Below the pieces are notes generated by a model that had not been told where the DNA came from, made no database searches, and was given only the letters and a program-made list of their open reading frames with translations. A stretch of 64,000 nucleotides of DNA from Thuidium tamariscinum (lineage: Eukaryota > Streptophyta > Bryopsida > Hypnales > Thuidiaceae): NCBI GenBank assembly GCA_947034885.2, contig OX344749.2, positions 41,507,682 to 41,571,681 on the forward strand, read 5' to 3'. Every line of letters starts with the position of its first letter. Position 1 is the stretch's first letter. Position numbers and translations under genes: made by a program. Shown here one piece after another: positions 49,485-60,644 of this stretch.

Positions 49485-50647
49485 ATGGCGGGGGCTTCAA
49501 CTCTGTTTGATGCAGCTCTCCCTATTGCGCGCGCCCCACCAGCCTTTTCTCCATGGAATCGATGCAGTATGCCCTGGCACAGCGGTACGTATGCGGCGGG
49601 GGAAGAGGTACCGGGGGGAAGGGAGACAGTATTCGGGGGGCATGTGGCGTGGATGTGGGTGTAGGTTAAGTTATCTTAGGTCTTCATTCCTAACCCACAA
49701 TCAGAATATGAATGAGTGTCAACGTGGTTTATAGCAATGGAATTCCATTTCATTTGTTTTGAAAAAAAAAGAATGAGTCGGTGGATACGGGTGGAGCCTC
49801 CAAGTACATGTTTCACTGAGCTCAATTTACTCAATACTGTGCGCACCCACATGAACGAAATAGTAATGTGGCGCCGGTGACTGCATGTTGTCGATCTGTG
49901 TAGGTTGTCGGTGCATTGGTGCTTAGCATTCTTCTTCTTGCCAAGCTGCTCACAAGCAACAAATACAAGAATTTAAACTTACCTCCAGGCCCTCGGGGTC
50001 TCCCGCTCATCGGCTCCTTGCACTTGTTGGGCAAATTCCCACAGCGAGATTTGGCCAAACTGGCGGAGACTTACGGGCCGCTGATGTCCGTATGGTTGGG
50101 GCCAAGGCTCGTTGTGGTGGCGACCTCCCCGGCGGTAGCGGAGGAGATTCTCAAGACTCAAGGCGCCAATTTCGCGGACCGAATCCCAACTTCTTATTCC
50201 AAAGTGGTTCTTCCTGGAGGTACTCGATCAGTTGCCACTCTTCTTGCTCCCCTCGCTTGCGAATCAAATAGAATTCAAATGCTTGGAATGAATGAATGTT
50301 TGAAGATGTGGAATGGAATGTAAAAGTAGACTCTCATTATGAAAAGTACTTAACATACAGGTTTGCAAAATTACTTGCTTCGTCTTGCTCAATGGGTGAT
50401 TGTCATTTGTATATATGCACTAAGTTTGGTTGAGGATATGGAGGTGTTTCTACAGGAGGTGGTTCTATGCAGAGGGCCTTCGGAATCCAAGGGAACGGTC
50501 ATGTGATGGCATTGAGGCCTGGTAATGTCTAGGTGTTTTTACAAAATAATTTCAACAGATTGCGAACTCTATGAACCACTCAATTCATTGAAAATGTAAT
50601 TTCCAGGAGTAACTGATCCTGTAGTATTCGATTTATCAATGTTGTAA
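49485..50647 (+). CDS. Possible small captured gene inside the CACTA element
   Basis: Exons 49485-49584, 50456-50521 and 50607-50647 join in frame with GT-AG introns into 68 codons (start MAGASTLFDAALP, end VVFDLSML). The P450 exon lies within the first intron and does not fit this frame. I recognise no family. The consistent phases argue for a captured transcript piece; the short length argues for caution. Confidence 0.35.
49904..50219 (+). pseudogene. Cytochrome P450 N-terminal exon fragment
   Basis: A single exon between a tgtgtag acceptor and a GGAG/gtactc donor encodes ~105 aa. It has a hydrophobic membrane anchor (LVLSILLLAKLL), the proline-rich hinge LPPGPRGLPLIGSLHLLG, then YGPLMSVWLG and FADRIPTSYSKVVLPG. 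This is the N-terminus of a plant CYP71-clan (A-type) P450. The I-helix, ExxR and heme-binding Cys regions are absent downstream, so no enzyme can result. It lies inside the CACTA element and was presumably copied from a host gene. Confidence 0.85.
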
Positions 50648-51923
50648 CCTCGTGCAGTTGCTGTAGCTTTTGTTGCGAACTGGGAATTTAGAACTGGTCG
50701 AATTTATATGAAATGACGTATGTTCAGTATTTTGGCGTGGCCATGGGCAAGGTCAGCTTCAATTCATTTGTAATGACGATGTATTTTGTGACAAGAGTAT
50801 GCTTTTCGCAGCCTGTTGAACTGTGTCTAGTGTCTCTGTAAATTAAAAGAAGGATTTATTTTCTCACAGGAAGTTTGATTTTGGGTCATCCAATTCAGTC
50901 TATGAGACTTGTATCGGGGCCTCTTCAAACGTAACCGAAATGATTTTATGCTCTTGCTTGCTATTTGGGGTGGGGTGGGGTGGTTCACACCGACTCAGAG
51001 AGGTGACGATGACTGAGCTTGAAACTCCAAGGTGGACAAAGAGGCTCGTCGCTCAGTTTCTCTGACGCGTGACGGATGGTCGCTTCGCTTTGAAATCGAG
51101 GTTGAAAACCTACCCTGCTACAGAATCCTCTTCTTACCGTATTTGACTTCTGCTCGGAAGAAGTGCCGACGTGGTTGATCGTCTTTTAGAAGATTGGAGA
51201 TCACTGCGCTTGGCCTTGGATTTCTCGTATTGGTAATCGCTTAAGGTTTGTTTGATTGGTATGGTCTTTTTGATGCGTTTTTTTTCTTTATAGCTACAAG
51301 AGTGGCTGGAGGGTTTTACTGAGCTTTTGAAGGAGCGCACGAACGAGGTCGCCGTTGAGGTGCATCGCCTGGAGTCAGAAGATACCGTAGATCTGATTCT
51401 TGCATACACCTGTAACCATCTGTTAGCCTCTTAGATTGTTTCAATGCTTTCAGCAGCCACCATCTGGTTGTTGCTAGACGTTACTAAAGGTTACTTGTTC
51501 TGTTGATATCCTCAAACACAAGGTCAATTCTGCAATATTCTGCTTGCTCTTCTGGTCCTATGCACTAACATCATTCTGCTCGTTTTGAAGATCATCAAAG
51601 CATTTAATTTGTACAGGGAGAAGACAGGCACGAAGAAATACTTCTGGGTAAGAAATATTTTTTCTTGGTACTGGACATCAGTTGAGGTTAAGCAAATTTA
51701 ACCAGTCAAGAACGTCTTTGTAATCCATGGACTGCGCAATACGTCTCATGTAGAACATAGTATTTTGAATTATCTGTAAATTTTAACAAGTTTTTTCATT
51801 GTGTTATCCATTTGTTGACATGGATTGGTCTCCTTGAACTTCAAGGATGTTACTGGGACCATGATTATGACATTCGTTGGAGACATCTACTAGTGTTTAA
51901 CTAGAAAGTATGGTTGTTTGTGA

Positions 51924-51998
51924 TACAGGTTATGGTTATATGGTTATACTACATCCAAAATACAGGTTATTGATATATGGTTATACTACATCCAAAAT
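51924..51998. repeat. Two-unit tandem repeat (37-38 bp units)
   Basis: TACAGGTTAT...CATCCAAAAT occurs twice back to back with small changes, inside the CACTA element. Confidence 0.85.
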
Positions 51999-54225
51999 GT
52001 TTTCCAGCGCAAGACTGCTTTGAAGGCTCCTGATGGGATAGATGTTACTGGGATAGTGGATAACTTGCTTGTGGATTTATTGACAACACTCAATGTTTTG
52101 TAGCTAGCCTTCTTCAGGTATTATATGATATGACACCATATTCCTATGATATGACAAACATATATAATTTGCTACACTGTATTCAAATTTGTAAGTTGCA
52201 AGAAGTTGTTATGTGAATGGGCATCCAAATCAACATTTTTATGTCAATCATCAACACAAACGTGTCAAATTGGACAAAAAAATGAACACTTTTATGTTCA
52301 CAGAGAACAAAAAAGTGTCAATTTGATTGTCCAAATCAACACTTTTTTGTTCATCTTTGTCCAAATCAACACGTCCTAATTAACAAAAAAAAATCAACAC
52401 TTTCTTGTAATTTTGGACGCTGAATTTTCTACTAGTGTATGGAGGACGTCGTCAGCGTCTGGAACGTGCAGCGTATGCATCAGAAGGTGTATGGCGGATT
52501 CGGTCCAGATAATGGCGAGTACGGGACGGCTTTTGTCCGTGGAGTGGAGCTAGAGTTTAGGCACAAGACGAAGGTCAATTGGGCCGAAGGGGCCGCAGAG
52601 CTCGCATCGCAACGCATGAAAAATTCAGGGCAGAATCCACAGAAGATGACACCACCATGCATACGCCAGCAGATTCAAGGGCTAGTAGACCTTTTTGAGC
52701 ATCTCATTGGTCGTGCGCTGAGGGCCCATGCAGCGGCTGTCGCACAATTGCGGGATGCGAAGCTAAATGTGCGCCAAGAAGCACTAATTGATCGGGAGTT
52801 TAGAGGAGTTCTTAGTTCCGAGCATTTTTTGATGCAAGGATCGAGCACAGTCACGAAATTGTTAGCTCCAGCGATGGTCGACGTTCCGCTGCAGCAGATT
52901 ACAACGCCGTGGCAAGCCAGGTCTATGAAAGCAAAAGCAACAGGTCAGCAGAGGGAGGTGTCCAAGGTAGCAAGCCGGCCTGCTACGCAAGAAAACTGCA
53001 GTCGAGTTGGAGCATAGCAAGGTTATCGTTGCCTTGGAGCACACACAGGTGGACTTGAAAGACAAGCAAGAGCGGAGGCACGAACTTCAGAAAGCAGAGG
53101 AGGCACTTTGGGACAAGTTTGCAGTGCTCCAATCCGCGAAGAAGGAAGGTTGTTGTGATGCTGCCGCAAGAACTATGCTAGACAGTAAGGTGCGTGCTGT
53201 GATGACAGCGTGCGGGAAGGCCAGCGAAGCTGTTGAGAAGAACCAGGCGGCATTGATAGAGAAGACTGAGGAAGTGTAGATGCTGCATCAGAAGGTCAAT
53301 ACTTTGCAATCTAAGATTTAGGTCCTAGATGGACAAGTCGATATCATCATCATTGAGGAGAGCTTCGTTCGCCTGCAGCAATTCCTCTCGTCGTTCCCCA
53401 CTGTACCAACCTCCATGACCCCGCTGAAAGAAGAACTCTCGTGTGGTCTATGCGGACGTTTTTGGGCAGAGATGGCGTTGGAAAATCTCCCTTGTGGCTG
53501 CTTGTTTCACCCATGTTGTATGTTTAGAATTGTACTCGGGAAGAATCCACGTTGTCCCAGTTGTGATCACGTTCTAGGAGGCGTTTGGATGGGGCAGTGG
53601 GGCCTAGTCACAAATAATGCGACTATGTAGGCTAGTGTTGAAGCTTATCGTGCAGCTATAGAAGCAAAAGGATGTGCACCTCCACTCTCGCGGGAGGACG
53701 CACAAGCAAGAATTCAAGAAATTGCCATACAAAGTGACGCAGGAACCGTTGAGACAGGATGGTCCATGCGAAAGCGCACTGCGGAAGACAGTGAGTGCGA
53801 ACGAGGAGGTGGCCCTGCCAAGCTTGCGCACGTCAATGAGAACACAATTCCCACAGGAAAGGAGACTCAGTATACAGGTGTGCACGACGAACTTGACATG
53901 GAGCTCATGCAGATCGTGAAAGAGGCGGCCGCAGAGGTCGAGAAGCGGGAGGCAGGTGAGGAGTGTGAGCATGATTCCTACAAGTCTGCCGAAGTAACTA
54001 AGATAGTGGCAGACTTTGCTGACGCATGTAATATTAACGCCACTAATGCTGTTGCAAGCATTGCACGCGAGGGTGGCCACGAGCAGGAGTAGAATAACGA
54101 GCAACAGGAGATTATCTATGTATCCCAAGTCGTCGTGGATTTGTGGTTTGATAGGGTGTTTTTGAGCCGTGTCATTGAATTTCACAAGCGTAGATGCTAT
54201 ATAATTGTGGCAGAGCAACAATAGT

Positions 54226-55044
54226 CAGAGGTGACACATACCATATTCTAGTTATACACCTACGGCATATATTCCAGTGCTTGGTTTTTCAATCCACCAG
54301 AGCTATATACTATGGCTACAGGTTGGAACAATGAGTACCATGAATTTGTGATTTCCTCTTTGGGGATGAAGTAAAGTTCTTATTTCACAGGCTTCTACTA
54401 ATATTATTAGTTAATCCGATTCTTGCTTAGGTTTGTTATAATTGTGTGATGGAATGTAATGTATAGTGGTATGTTTAATCGTGTGGTACAATGCGGCAGC
54501 ACGTTTGCCCTTCATAAAGTGTTACATATGGCTTCCAGCGTTAGGTCACCCTTGAGTCGTTGGCCAGTGGACCAAGTCGATTAGCTTCAGCATGTGACCA
54601 AATCTATTCAACTATCTTTATCTGTGCGTGAACTTGTGAAAGTGTACCACATGCACGTAGAAAGGATGTGCGTTTCAATTATAGACTGAATTGTACAAAT
54701 TACATGTCTAATTTAACATTGGAGACCAGCATGGCTACATGGCAGCCATATCAGGGACTCGTGCTTAAGCACGTCTACTTCAATTCAGCCTGTGTCACCT
54801 TAAAGAAAACCTATGTGATATCTATGAAAGAATAATCCGATTGAGTAGAGTCTTGTGTGCCCAGTGGACATTGTGTCGTCAACGTTGGCTCCTCGTCGCC
54901 GTGCTGGCTGCTGCTTGAACACGGTTCATTATCTTCGTTCACCGAGTCTTGTTGTTGTGTGACGTATCGCCTACCTTCTCATATACGCCCTGCTCGCCAT
55001 GCCTCACAAGCAGCAGCTGCGTTGGAACCGTGCCAGGCTTCCCG
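54226..55044. other. DNA between convergent P4 and transposase-like genes
   Basis: No gene is seen. It holds the 3' ends of both genes; no clear polyadenylation motif stands out. Confidence 0.5.
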
Positions 55045-58000
55045 TCACCGTGATCCCGCCACCAATACCTCTGGATCGGGAAGGTCACGCTCTGCATCCA
55101 CAATTCTCTTCTTCAACTTTGCGGCATATCGATGCTGGATGTTACGATACCAGAATTCAAACTGTTGCACAACCACACTTATGCAGTCCTTTGTCCCTCC
55201 GTGCTGAGAGTGGGCCTGACTCGATGACTTTGCAACATGATGGGATTTCTCCATACCCTGGCAGCTCCATATGGACAAGCTTCCATACTTTTCAACGAAC
55301 CACGGCCCGTGCTTTATGAAAGCATGCTGCAGCAAGACACATCATGCTTCAACATCGTTGAAGATAAACAACAAAGCCAAAACTAAGCAAATTAAATCAT
55401 CGCATTTATTGCGTGTGGAGTAATTAAGCTAGTGAAATCCAATGACCAAGAAAAGCTAAAACTTACAATGTAGTGGGTGACATGACCCTCTCCGAATGCA
55501 GCGACGAATGCTACCCCGAAAGCATCCATGCGAACTCTACAGTGGCGTCTTTGGTCTGCTGACAGAAATAGACCAGTGAAGTATGGCACCAGCTCCTCCA
55601 GTGTCTCCTACACCCGTTGCCGCTTTATCTTTGCCTGCCCATTCTCGAGGTTGTTCATCTCAGACATGCACACCTCCTTCCACACTCTTGTATGAGTTGA
55701 CCAAGAACTGGGACGAAATAGCTTTATGGCCACTCCCACCGCGCAGGCTTGGTTTCATAACAACGTTACCTGACTTGCCCGACTTCTTGACATCCTGCTT
55801 CAGCACACAATTCCCTGATTCAACTCCAATAGCGGACAGCGTTTTCTCCATGAAGTCTATCGCTTCCTCCTTCCTAGCGTTATCTTGCATGTTCCAAATG
55901 AACATGAAGTGCATGTGGAGAATTTTCTCACAAATGCGGACTAGTGCATGGAGAGTGCACATATGTGTCCGTGACAGGGGAATAGGCAACACCTGTTTCC
56001 ATCGTGGATGCGTGGTTGCATTCACTGGTTCTGCTCGAATCCTGGACGCAAACAAGCCACCCTGCCACTCGCCCTTCCCTCTCGTCATGGCAATGTGTTC
56101 CGCATCCGCACTAGTGATTGTTTTTGCTCTCTTGTGCTTCTGCTCACAGTAGATGCAATTCATTTTACAAGAGGGACCCTGTTGAAGTCCATTCATACAC
56201 TTAATAGTTTTCATGTCTGCACTCATGTGCCACTCGATGCTGAAGCTGCCACGACCCGGTACCTCCAACTGTTGCCCTTCGTTCTGAGCCTTAACGACCT
56301 CAGGAAATTTTGTCTGCTCAAATACCCAATTCAGAATTTTGTAAGACTCCTTGCCCACCTGGAAGCAGCCTATAGGCCAAATTTCTTGTTCAGATTGCAC
56401 TGAAAAGTATCGTTCATCATTCCGCTGAATCTCTAGATCCAACGCACGATTCATCAACGTTAAACTCACTCGTTCAAACTTTTTCTCCCGCAAAACCTCC
56501 GCTTCGTCCAATTTTAGTACAAAGACAAGCGGTCTGCCGTTGCATTCTGCACATAGAAGTTTTATGTTAAGAAACACCTCTTACCTATAAGAGTCTACGA
56601 TAGGTTGAAGAACTACTAGAGCGATCAGTCTAAGGATGAGATCCCCAGTGACTTAAGGTGTGCTTCAGCAGTCTGTAAACTAGGTACATGCTGCCAATTA
56701 AGTCGCTCTTGAACTTCTGTTTGGAATATAATGAAAACCATTCTCTCATGCATACTTAAAGGTCCACCCAATCACCCTATGTTGTATGCATTACTGCTTG
56801 TGCTTCATAAAGCCAACCAATGCTTCATCCAATTCTGATTTAATTGAAATTTATGATTTAATGTTGCCTTCCACGAATTAACTAAGTCTTGTATTTCCTA
56901 GCCAAGCACGTAAACGAGTTGAGATCAGAAATGATACCTTCAATGGTCATATCGTAGAACAAAACCATGGAACGCTGGACAACTTCGAGCTGAGCAAAAA
57001 GATTATTTTTGCTATCAAGAATGACTTCTTTTGCCCCTCTACTAATCTTCCTCCCAACTTTGACTTCAGGAATTATTCGACGACCTTCAATGTGGTAATA
57101 GTCTCCTAGAAATTGAGGAAGTTTCTCGTTCATCTGCTTGCGCAACTGCGCCAAACGATTCCTTGATGGCAGAAGGCCCCCCTTCAATTCCGGAGCCACC
57201 AATTGAACCCGATGCTTCACTGCATTGCACATTGCCACATACCCTCTACTGCTCACCCCGGATGCATCACAAGTCTCCAACATCACCTCTTCCGTTAACG
57301 TTTTCTGTATTTTTTTGAACATGCCCACTGCGGCCGCAGTGGTCGCCTGGCTCAGTCTTGGTTGTTCAGCAAGCCTGCGAGCCTCACCAGCAAACAATAG
57401 ACATGCTAGAACAGCAGCCGTTTTGTTGTGCGCTGTTCCTTCACCCCCCAACCTCTTCTTCCTCCCTCCCCGCCGGTTGAACTTCTGCACGCATTGCACT
57501 GTCGACGGTTGAATTTGCCATCTCAAGGCGGTTCTCCTTCGCTTTGCATGGCTAGAGCCAGGTGCAAGCTCATCGAGGCTTTTCATTTTCCGAACTCGTT
57601 CTCTGTAGCCCAAAGGCGTTTCCACCATTTTCTTCATCCTCTCCTGCAGCTTCTCGTAGGCCTCTCTGATTCTTGTCAATTCAACCTCGAGTGCGCCAAA
57701 GTGCTCCTCGCGTTCCTCGGATTGAGCCCTTGCCATGTCATTATTCGCCACAAGCTCCCTCAACCCGACGCATTTTATCTCCAAAGCCAACACGTTAGCC
57801 TCTAACTGAACCCGCGCGTCTCTGTGTTGTGCTTCAGCATCCGCCCAGCTACCCATTCTGACAAGCAATTCATCACACTGCGCCCGTAGCTGCACAATGC
57901 AACTCTCTTGACTGGAAACTTTCGATTGAAGTCGTCTCACAGAATCCTCCATTCGCTCTCTGCTATGCTGCCCAATGCTTCCATCAAAATTAACGTAGGA

Positions 58001-58303
58001 AGAACTCAACCTCTTTGTGTACCCAAGCATACCATTCTCTCCCTCACAAAGATACTCTATGTACTGCTTTGTGGTCCGAAAGCATGGTGGTGTCGCAGTT
58101 GCAGGGTCCAAAGGATATATTCTACCATCAGTCCAGAGATCGATATTTGTTTCGCTGGCCGCACGCCTCTGCGCAAAACTGTCAGAACTAGGCTGATCTT
58201 TCAATTTCTGTCCTCTCCGAATTAGAGGAGCATACTTCGGATGCAGCTGAATTTGGGGCACATAATAGCTGCCCAAAGTATTAGTCACGTCCCTCAACGC
58301 CAT
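55045..58303 (-). CDS. Transposase-like protein, intact (887 aa)
   Basis: Four exons on the minus strand join in frame: 58303-56938, 56546-55672, 55607-55467, 55326-55045. The exon 2 donor (GGT/GTG) is weak; the others are good. Residues ~115-228 form a coiled coil, followed by a basic stretch (~253-285). Then come SGVSSRGYVAM and LLPSRNRLAQLRK (~348-388), and HMSADMKT with a C-x3-C-x2-C knuckle (CKMNCIYC, ~562-589). A His-rich LHALVRICEKILH helix (~655) and a C-terminal WSCQGMEKSHH...HGGTKD segment complete it. This order (acidic D-M/F-K, then a Cys knuckle, then an LH helix, then an E-K-x-H block) is what I recall from transposase-like proteins repeated in many animal and algal genomes; I cannot name the superfamily with certainty. 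There is no in-frame stop, unlike its neighbours. It starts ~480 bp inside the right inverted repeat. Confidence 0.65.
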
Positions 58304-58813
58304 GCTGTCGCATGTGGCTCCTTAACTGTAGCACTGTCGTTCCCGGGTACTATCTCAAAAGAAGTCCACGCTGCGCTTGCCCAAAATTCATACACGAGCG
58401 CTCCCGCCAGAAGATGACTGTGTTGGCCCTCTGACTTTTGAATTGGCGCTAAATTCATTGTGCGTTGGCAGCTGACTATGAGATTGACGCTAATCGGAAA
58501 TGAATTTTTTAACAGAAGAAATTGCATATTATAATCTTCGAAACCAATAGTTTAACAATTGCGAGAGTACCGCTAGTCCTCCCTTGCGGCCAATTCACTC
58601 AGTGAAAGAACTCGATGTGACTGCAATTTTGGCAGCATGTGTGCCACATATGCAGCACTCCCGGGTGTGGCTTAATACCAGAAGCACGGGGATATGGACG
58701 CATGAGTGGGTGCCCACCCCAGATGTACACTTGCCCGCTCGAAAATTCCATATATTCACCTTGCCCGAAGGTGCTCTACAAGGCCTTCCAATGACCCGAA
58801 AAGGTTTCTAATG

Positions 58814-59556
58814 TTTGCTTGATGTATGTAGAAACCACACTATGTGCTAGGAATGGAATCAGTTTATTTTTAATACCAAGTTTTCTACTTTACATGGACA
58901 ACATGCAAGGTAAGGTCATGATCCATCTTTCATTGCCATAAATTGTAGGCAATCATTGAAATCTTGCAATCCATGAAGAAGATCAAGAGGTTTGGTGTTG
59001 CTTTGACTTGATTGCCAAACGGTGGTATGAGTGCACACATTGTAATTTGGCACATTTTGGATGCAAATGTTATATATAGTTCATTCGATTTAGAGATATT
59101 CAAGATACAAAGTGTGTTTTTATGGGGTGCAAACTGAGGTTGTTTTTATGAATGCAACTTTGGAGCATATATTTAAATTGAAACTTGTGCATTGGTTTAA
59201 GGTGTTATGACATTACATCATGTTTGACCTGATTTCATCTAAGTACACATTCCACAAAAATGATTGTAACATTGGTCCATTTGTTTTTAGGGTCCAATCC
59301 ATAGACAGGAGTTTGGTATGTTGTTTGCAGCCAATGCATGCTCAACCCTCTTATCTGCACCATTCTATCATTATCCATAATGTGAAAGGCTTGACAACGT
59401 AGCCTTGCTAGAAATTGCGCAACATTTCAACTTCCAAAATGATCCCAAACTACTATAGTTGCAGACAATATGTCCTTTGAGATTTTCCTCATCAACCACA
59501 ACTTCTATACTACTAATAAGTTTTTAGGCAATCCCCTTCCTACATTCGAGGAATGA
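58814..59556. other. Intergenic DNA right of the candidate giant element
   Basis: AT-rich, with short frames only. It may contain the missing 5' part of the kelch-like pseudogene that follows. Confidence 0.4.
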
Positions 59557-60219
59557 TTGAAGATTCAATATGATCCTTGGATCCGGGTATACGATTCTAC
59601 CTTTCGTGAGTGGAAAAGCATCGTCAATATATCTTGGATCATTGAGCACGGTAGACTTGCGTACATTATGAGTAATGTCATGTATCAAGGTTTTTTGTAC
59701 ATTATATATCTAGGATATAAATTTGAAGGAGATATAAATCAAATTTAGAAGCTATTGCGATACAATGTCAAAGTGGAGTCATGGAAAAACGTGGATCTAT
59801 ACACCCATGGCCTCATCGCTTCGCTTGTTGTGAGCAACAATTGCTTGTTTATTGTGGTATAGTGCATGGAATATTTGGATTCCGACATGTCTAAGGATTC
59901 TAACATATCAAAGGTCTAGTGTTTGGAAATACAGGAGATTCCAACCCCGGATATGACACTAGAGATACTATTGAGGCTATCAGGAGCAGATGTGATAGCA
60001 GGTTTTGATATCAAAATAGCGTCCCTATTCAATTTCGTTGACATATGTGTCCTTGGTTTCAAGAGCTCACTGTTTTTCATGGCTCCATCTGGGAAATCAA
60101 AACTATTTGATTTGGTGACTCATTCTTGGGATCATTCGCATTCTTTGGGGCAAATGCCAAACAAGGTTAAACTTAGCAGTGCATGGATTGGGAAGCACAT
60201 GAATCTTCTTTTGCCTTGA
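59557..60219 (+). pseudogene. Kelch/F-box-like protein remnant
   Basis: One frame runs 59557-60219 with TAG at 59746-59748, 59860-59862 and 59917-59919. The text between the stops looks like the kelch part of a plant F-box-kelch protein: YDPWIRVYDSTFREWKSI, then YLGYKFEGDI, then LLRYNVKVESWKNVDLYTHG, then an FMAPSGKSKLFDLVTHSW strand pair. No F-box and no start region are visible. The assignment rests on the repeat pattern only. Confidence 0.45.
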
Positions 60220-60644
60220 AACACAAATTGGTGAATAAAGGTGAGCGGGTGGCGTACAAAAGGTGTACAGAAAAGGTTGGAAGGCAAAAAATAACTAAGT
60301 AGACAGTATATTTTCTAGTAGCAAGTATTGGCAACCAACTCTTATAAAGGTGAAGAGCTTTGTGGTGCAAAAGAGTTGGTTGGTGTGATAGTGAGCAGAG
60401 ATTGACTATAAGTATATACGACAAATTTTGTGCAAACCTTTTTTTGAAGATATACAATTTGTATTTTCATTTCAAAAACTTGAAGTTACAAACATTGCAA
60501 TTAGCCAAAAGAAATATTGTTGCAGAGTGTCATTGTTTCAAAATTGCCTACCAATGCACTATCCTAGATAAATATGCATTGGATGGATGGGTACAACTAC
60601 ATACCTATGGATAAAAATACATATCCATAGATACATATGCATTA

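Larger units (their letters stand above)
48525..52437. mobile_element. CACTA element with captured gene pieces (3.9 kb), inserted in P4
   Basis: The left end is CACTACTAGAAAAT and the right end is the inverse of CACTAGTAGAAAAT. TAT flanks both sides (48522-48524 and 52438-52440). Subterminal TGTCCAAATCAACAC-type repeats cluster at both ends, most densely at 52220-52420, as in CACTA elements. No tnpA or tnpD gene is visible, so it needs a helper. Inside are a cytochrome P450 exon (49904-50219), a small three-exon frame around it (49485-50647), and an exon-like piece after an acceptor at 51293 (LQEWLEGFTELLKERTNEV). This makes it a gene-capturing (Pack-CACTA-like) element. Confidence 0.92.
48145..54092 (+). 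pseudogene. P4: P-family RING protein split by a CACTA transposon
   Basis: The N-terminal part 48145-48524 carries RAPVLMGSEQAQY and GLCNEG. It continues at 52441 after the CACTA insertion: removing the element plus one TAT copy restores the frame across the break, giving VYGGFGPDNGE, VNWAEGAA and NPQKMTPPCIRQQ. An apparent 58-base intron (52944-53001) sits where P1 has its 56-base one, in the same phase. Then come a Lys/Glu coiled coil and a finger at ~53442-53566: C-x2-C-x13-C-x-C-x2-H-x2-C-x11-C-x2-C, with GVWMGQWG. The single frame from 53002 on holds TAG at 53277, 53319, 53628 and 54090, while both sides keep family-like sequence. The last could be the true end, although the frame stays open to 54222. 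The gene is closest to P1 and is certainly disrupted. Confidence 0.75.
32766..58813. mobile_element. Candidate giant TIR transposon (26 kb) with transposase-like and RING-family cargo
   Basis: The 34-bp ends, 32766-32799 and 58780-58813, are inverted copies matching at 30 of 34 positions and share the core GGGTCATTGGAAGGCCTT. Between them lie an intact transposase-like gene pointing inward from the right end, four members of one unknown protein family and one further unknown gene. No host housekeeping gene is present. No convincing target duplication was found; TA on each side is the only candidate. The middle (about 41.3-45.0 kb) is AT-rich like surrounding DNA. The ends may therefore belong to two neighbouring related elements, or other DNA may have inserted. 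The boundary is inferred; the inverted repeat is seen. Confidence 0.5.

Noticed and set aside
49904-50219. A working cytochrome P450 gene
   Set aside because: Only the N-terminal exon is present; I-helix, ExxR and heme-binding segments are absent and the piece lies inside a CACTA element.
53002-54225. A reassigned genetic code (TAG = Gln) for the whole window
   Set aside because: The host genes (LSG1, FAS1-amidase, zinc finger) have no in-frame TAG, and the FAS1-amidase and LSG1 frames end at TAG, so TAG is a normal stop here.
58584-58811. 75-codon frame over the right inverted repeat
   Set aside because: Same reason as for the left end; it does not match the left-end frame.
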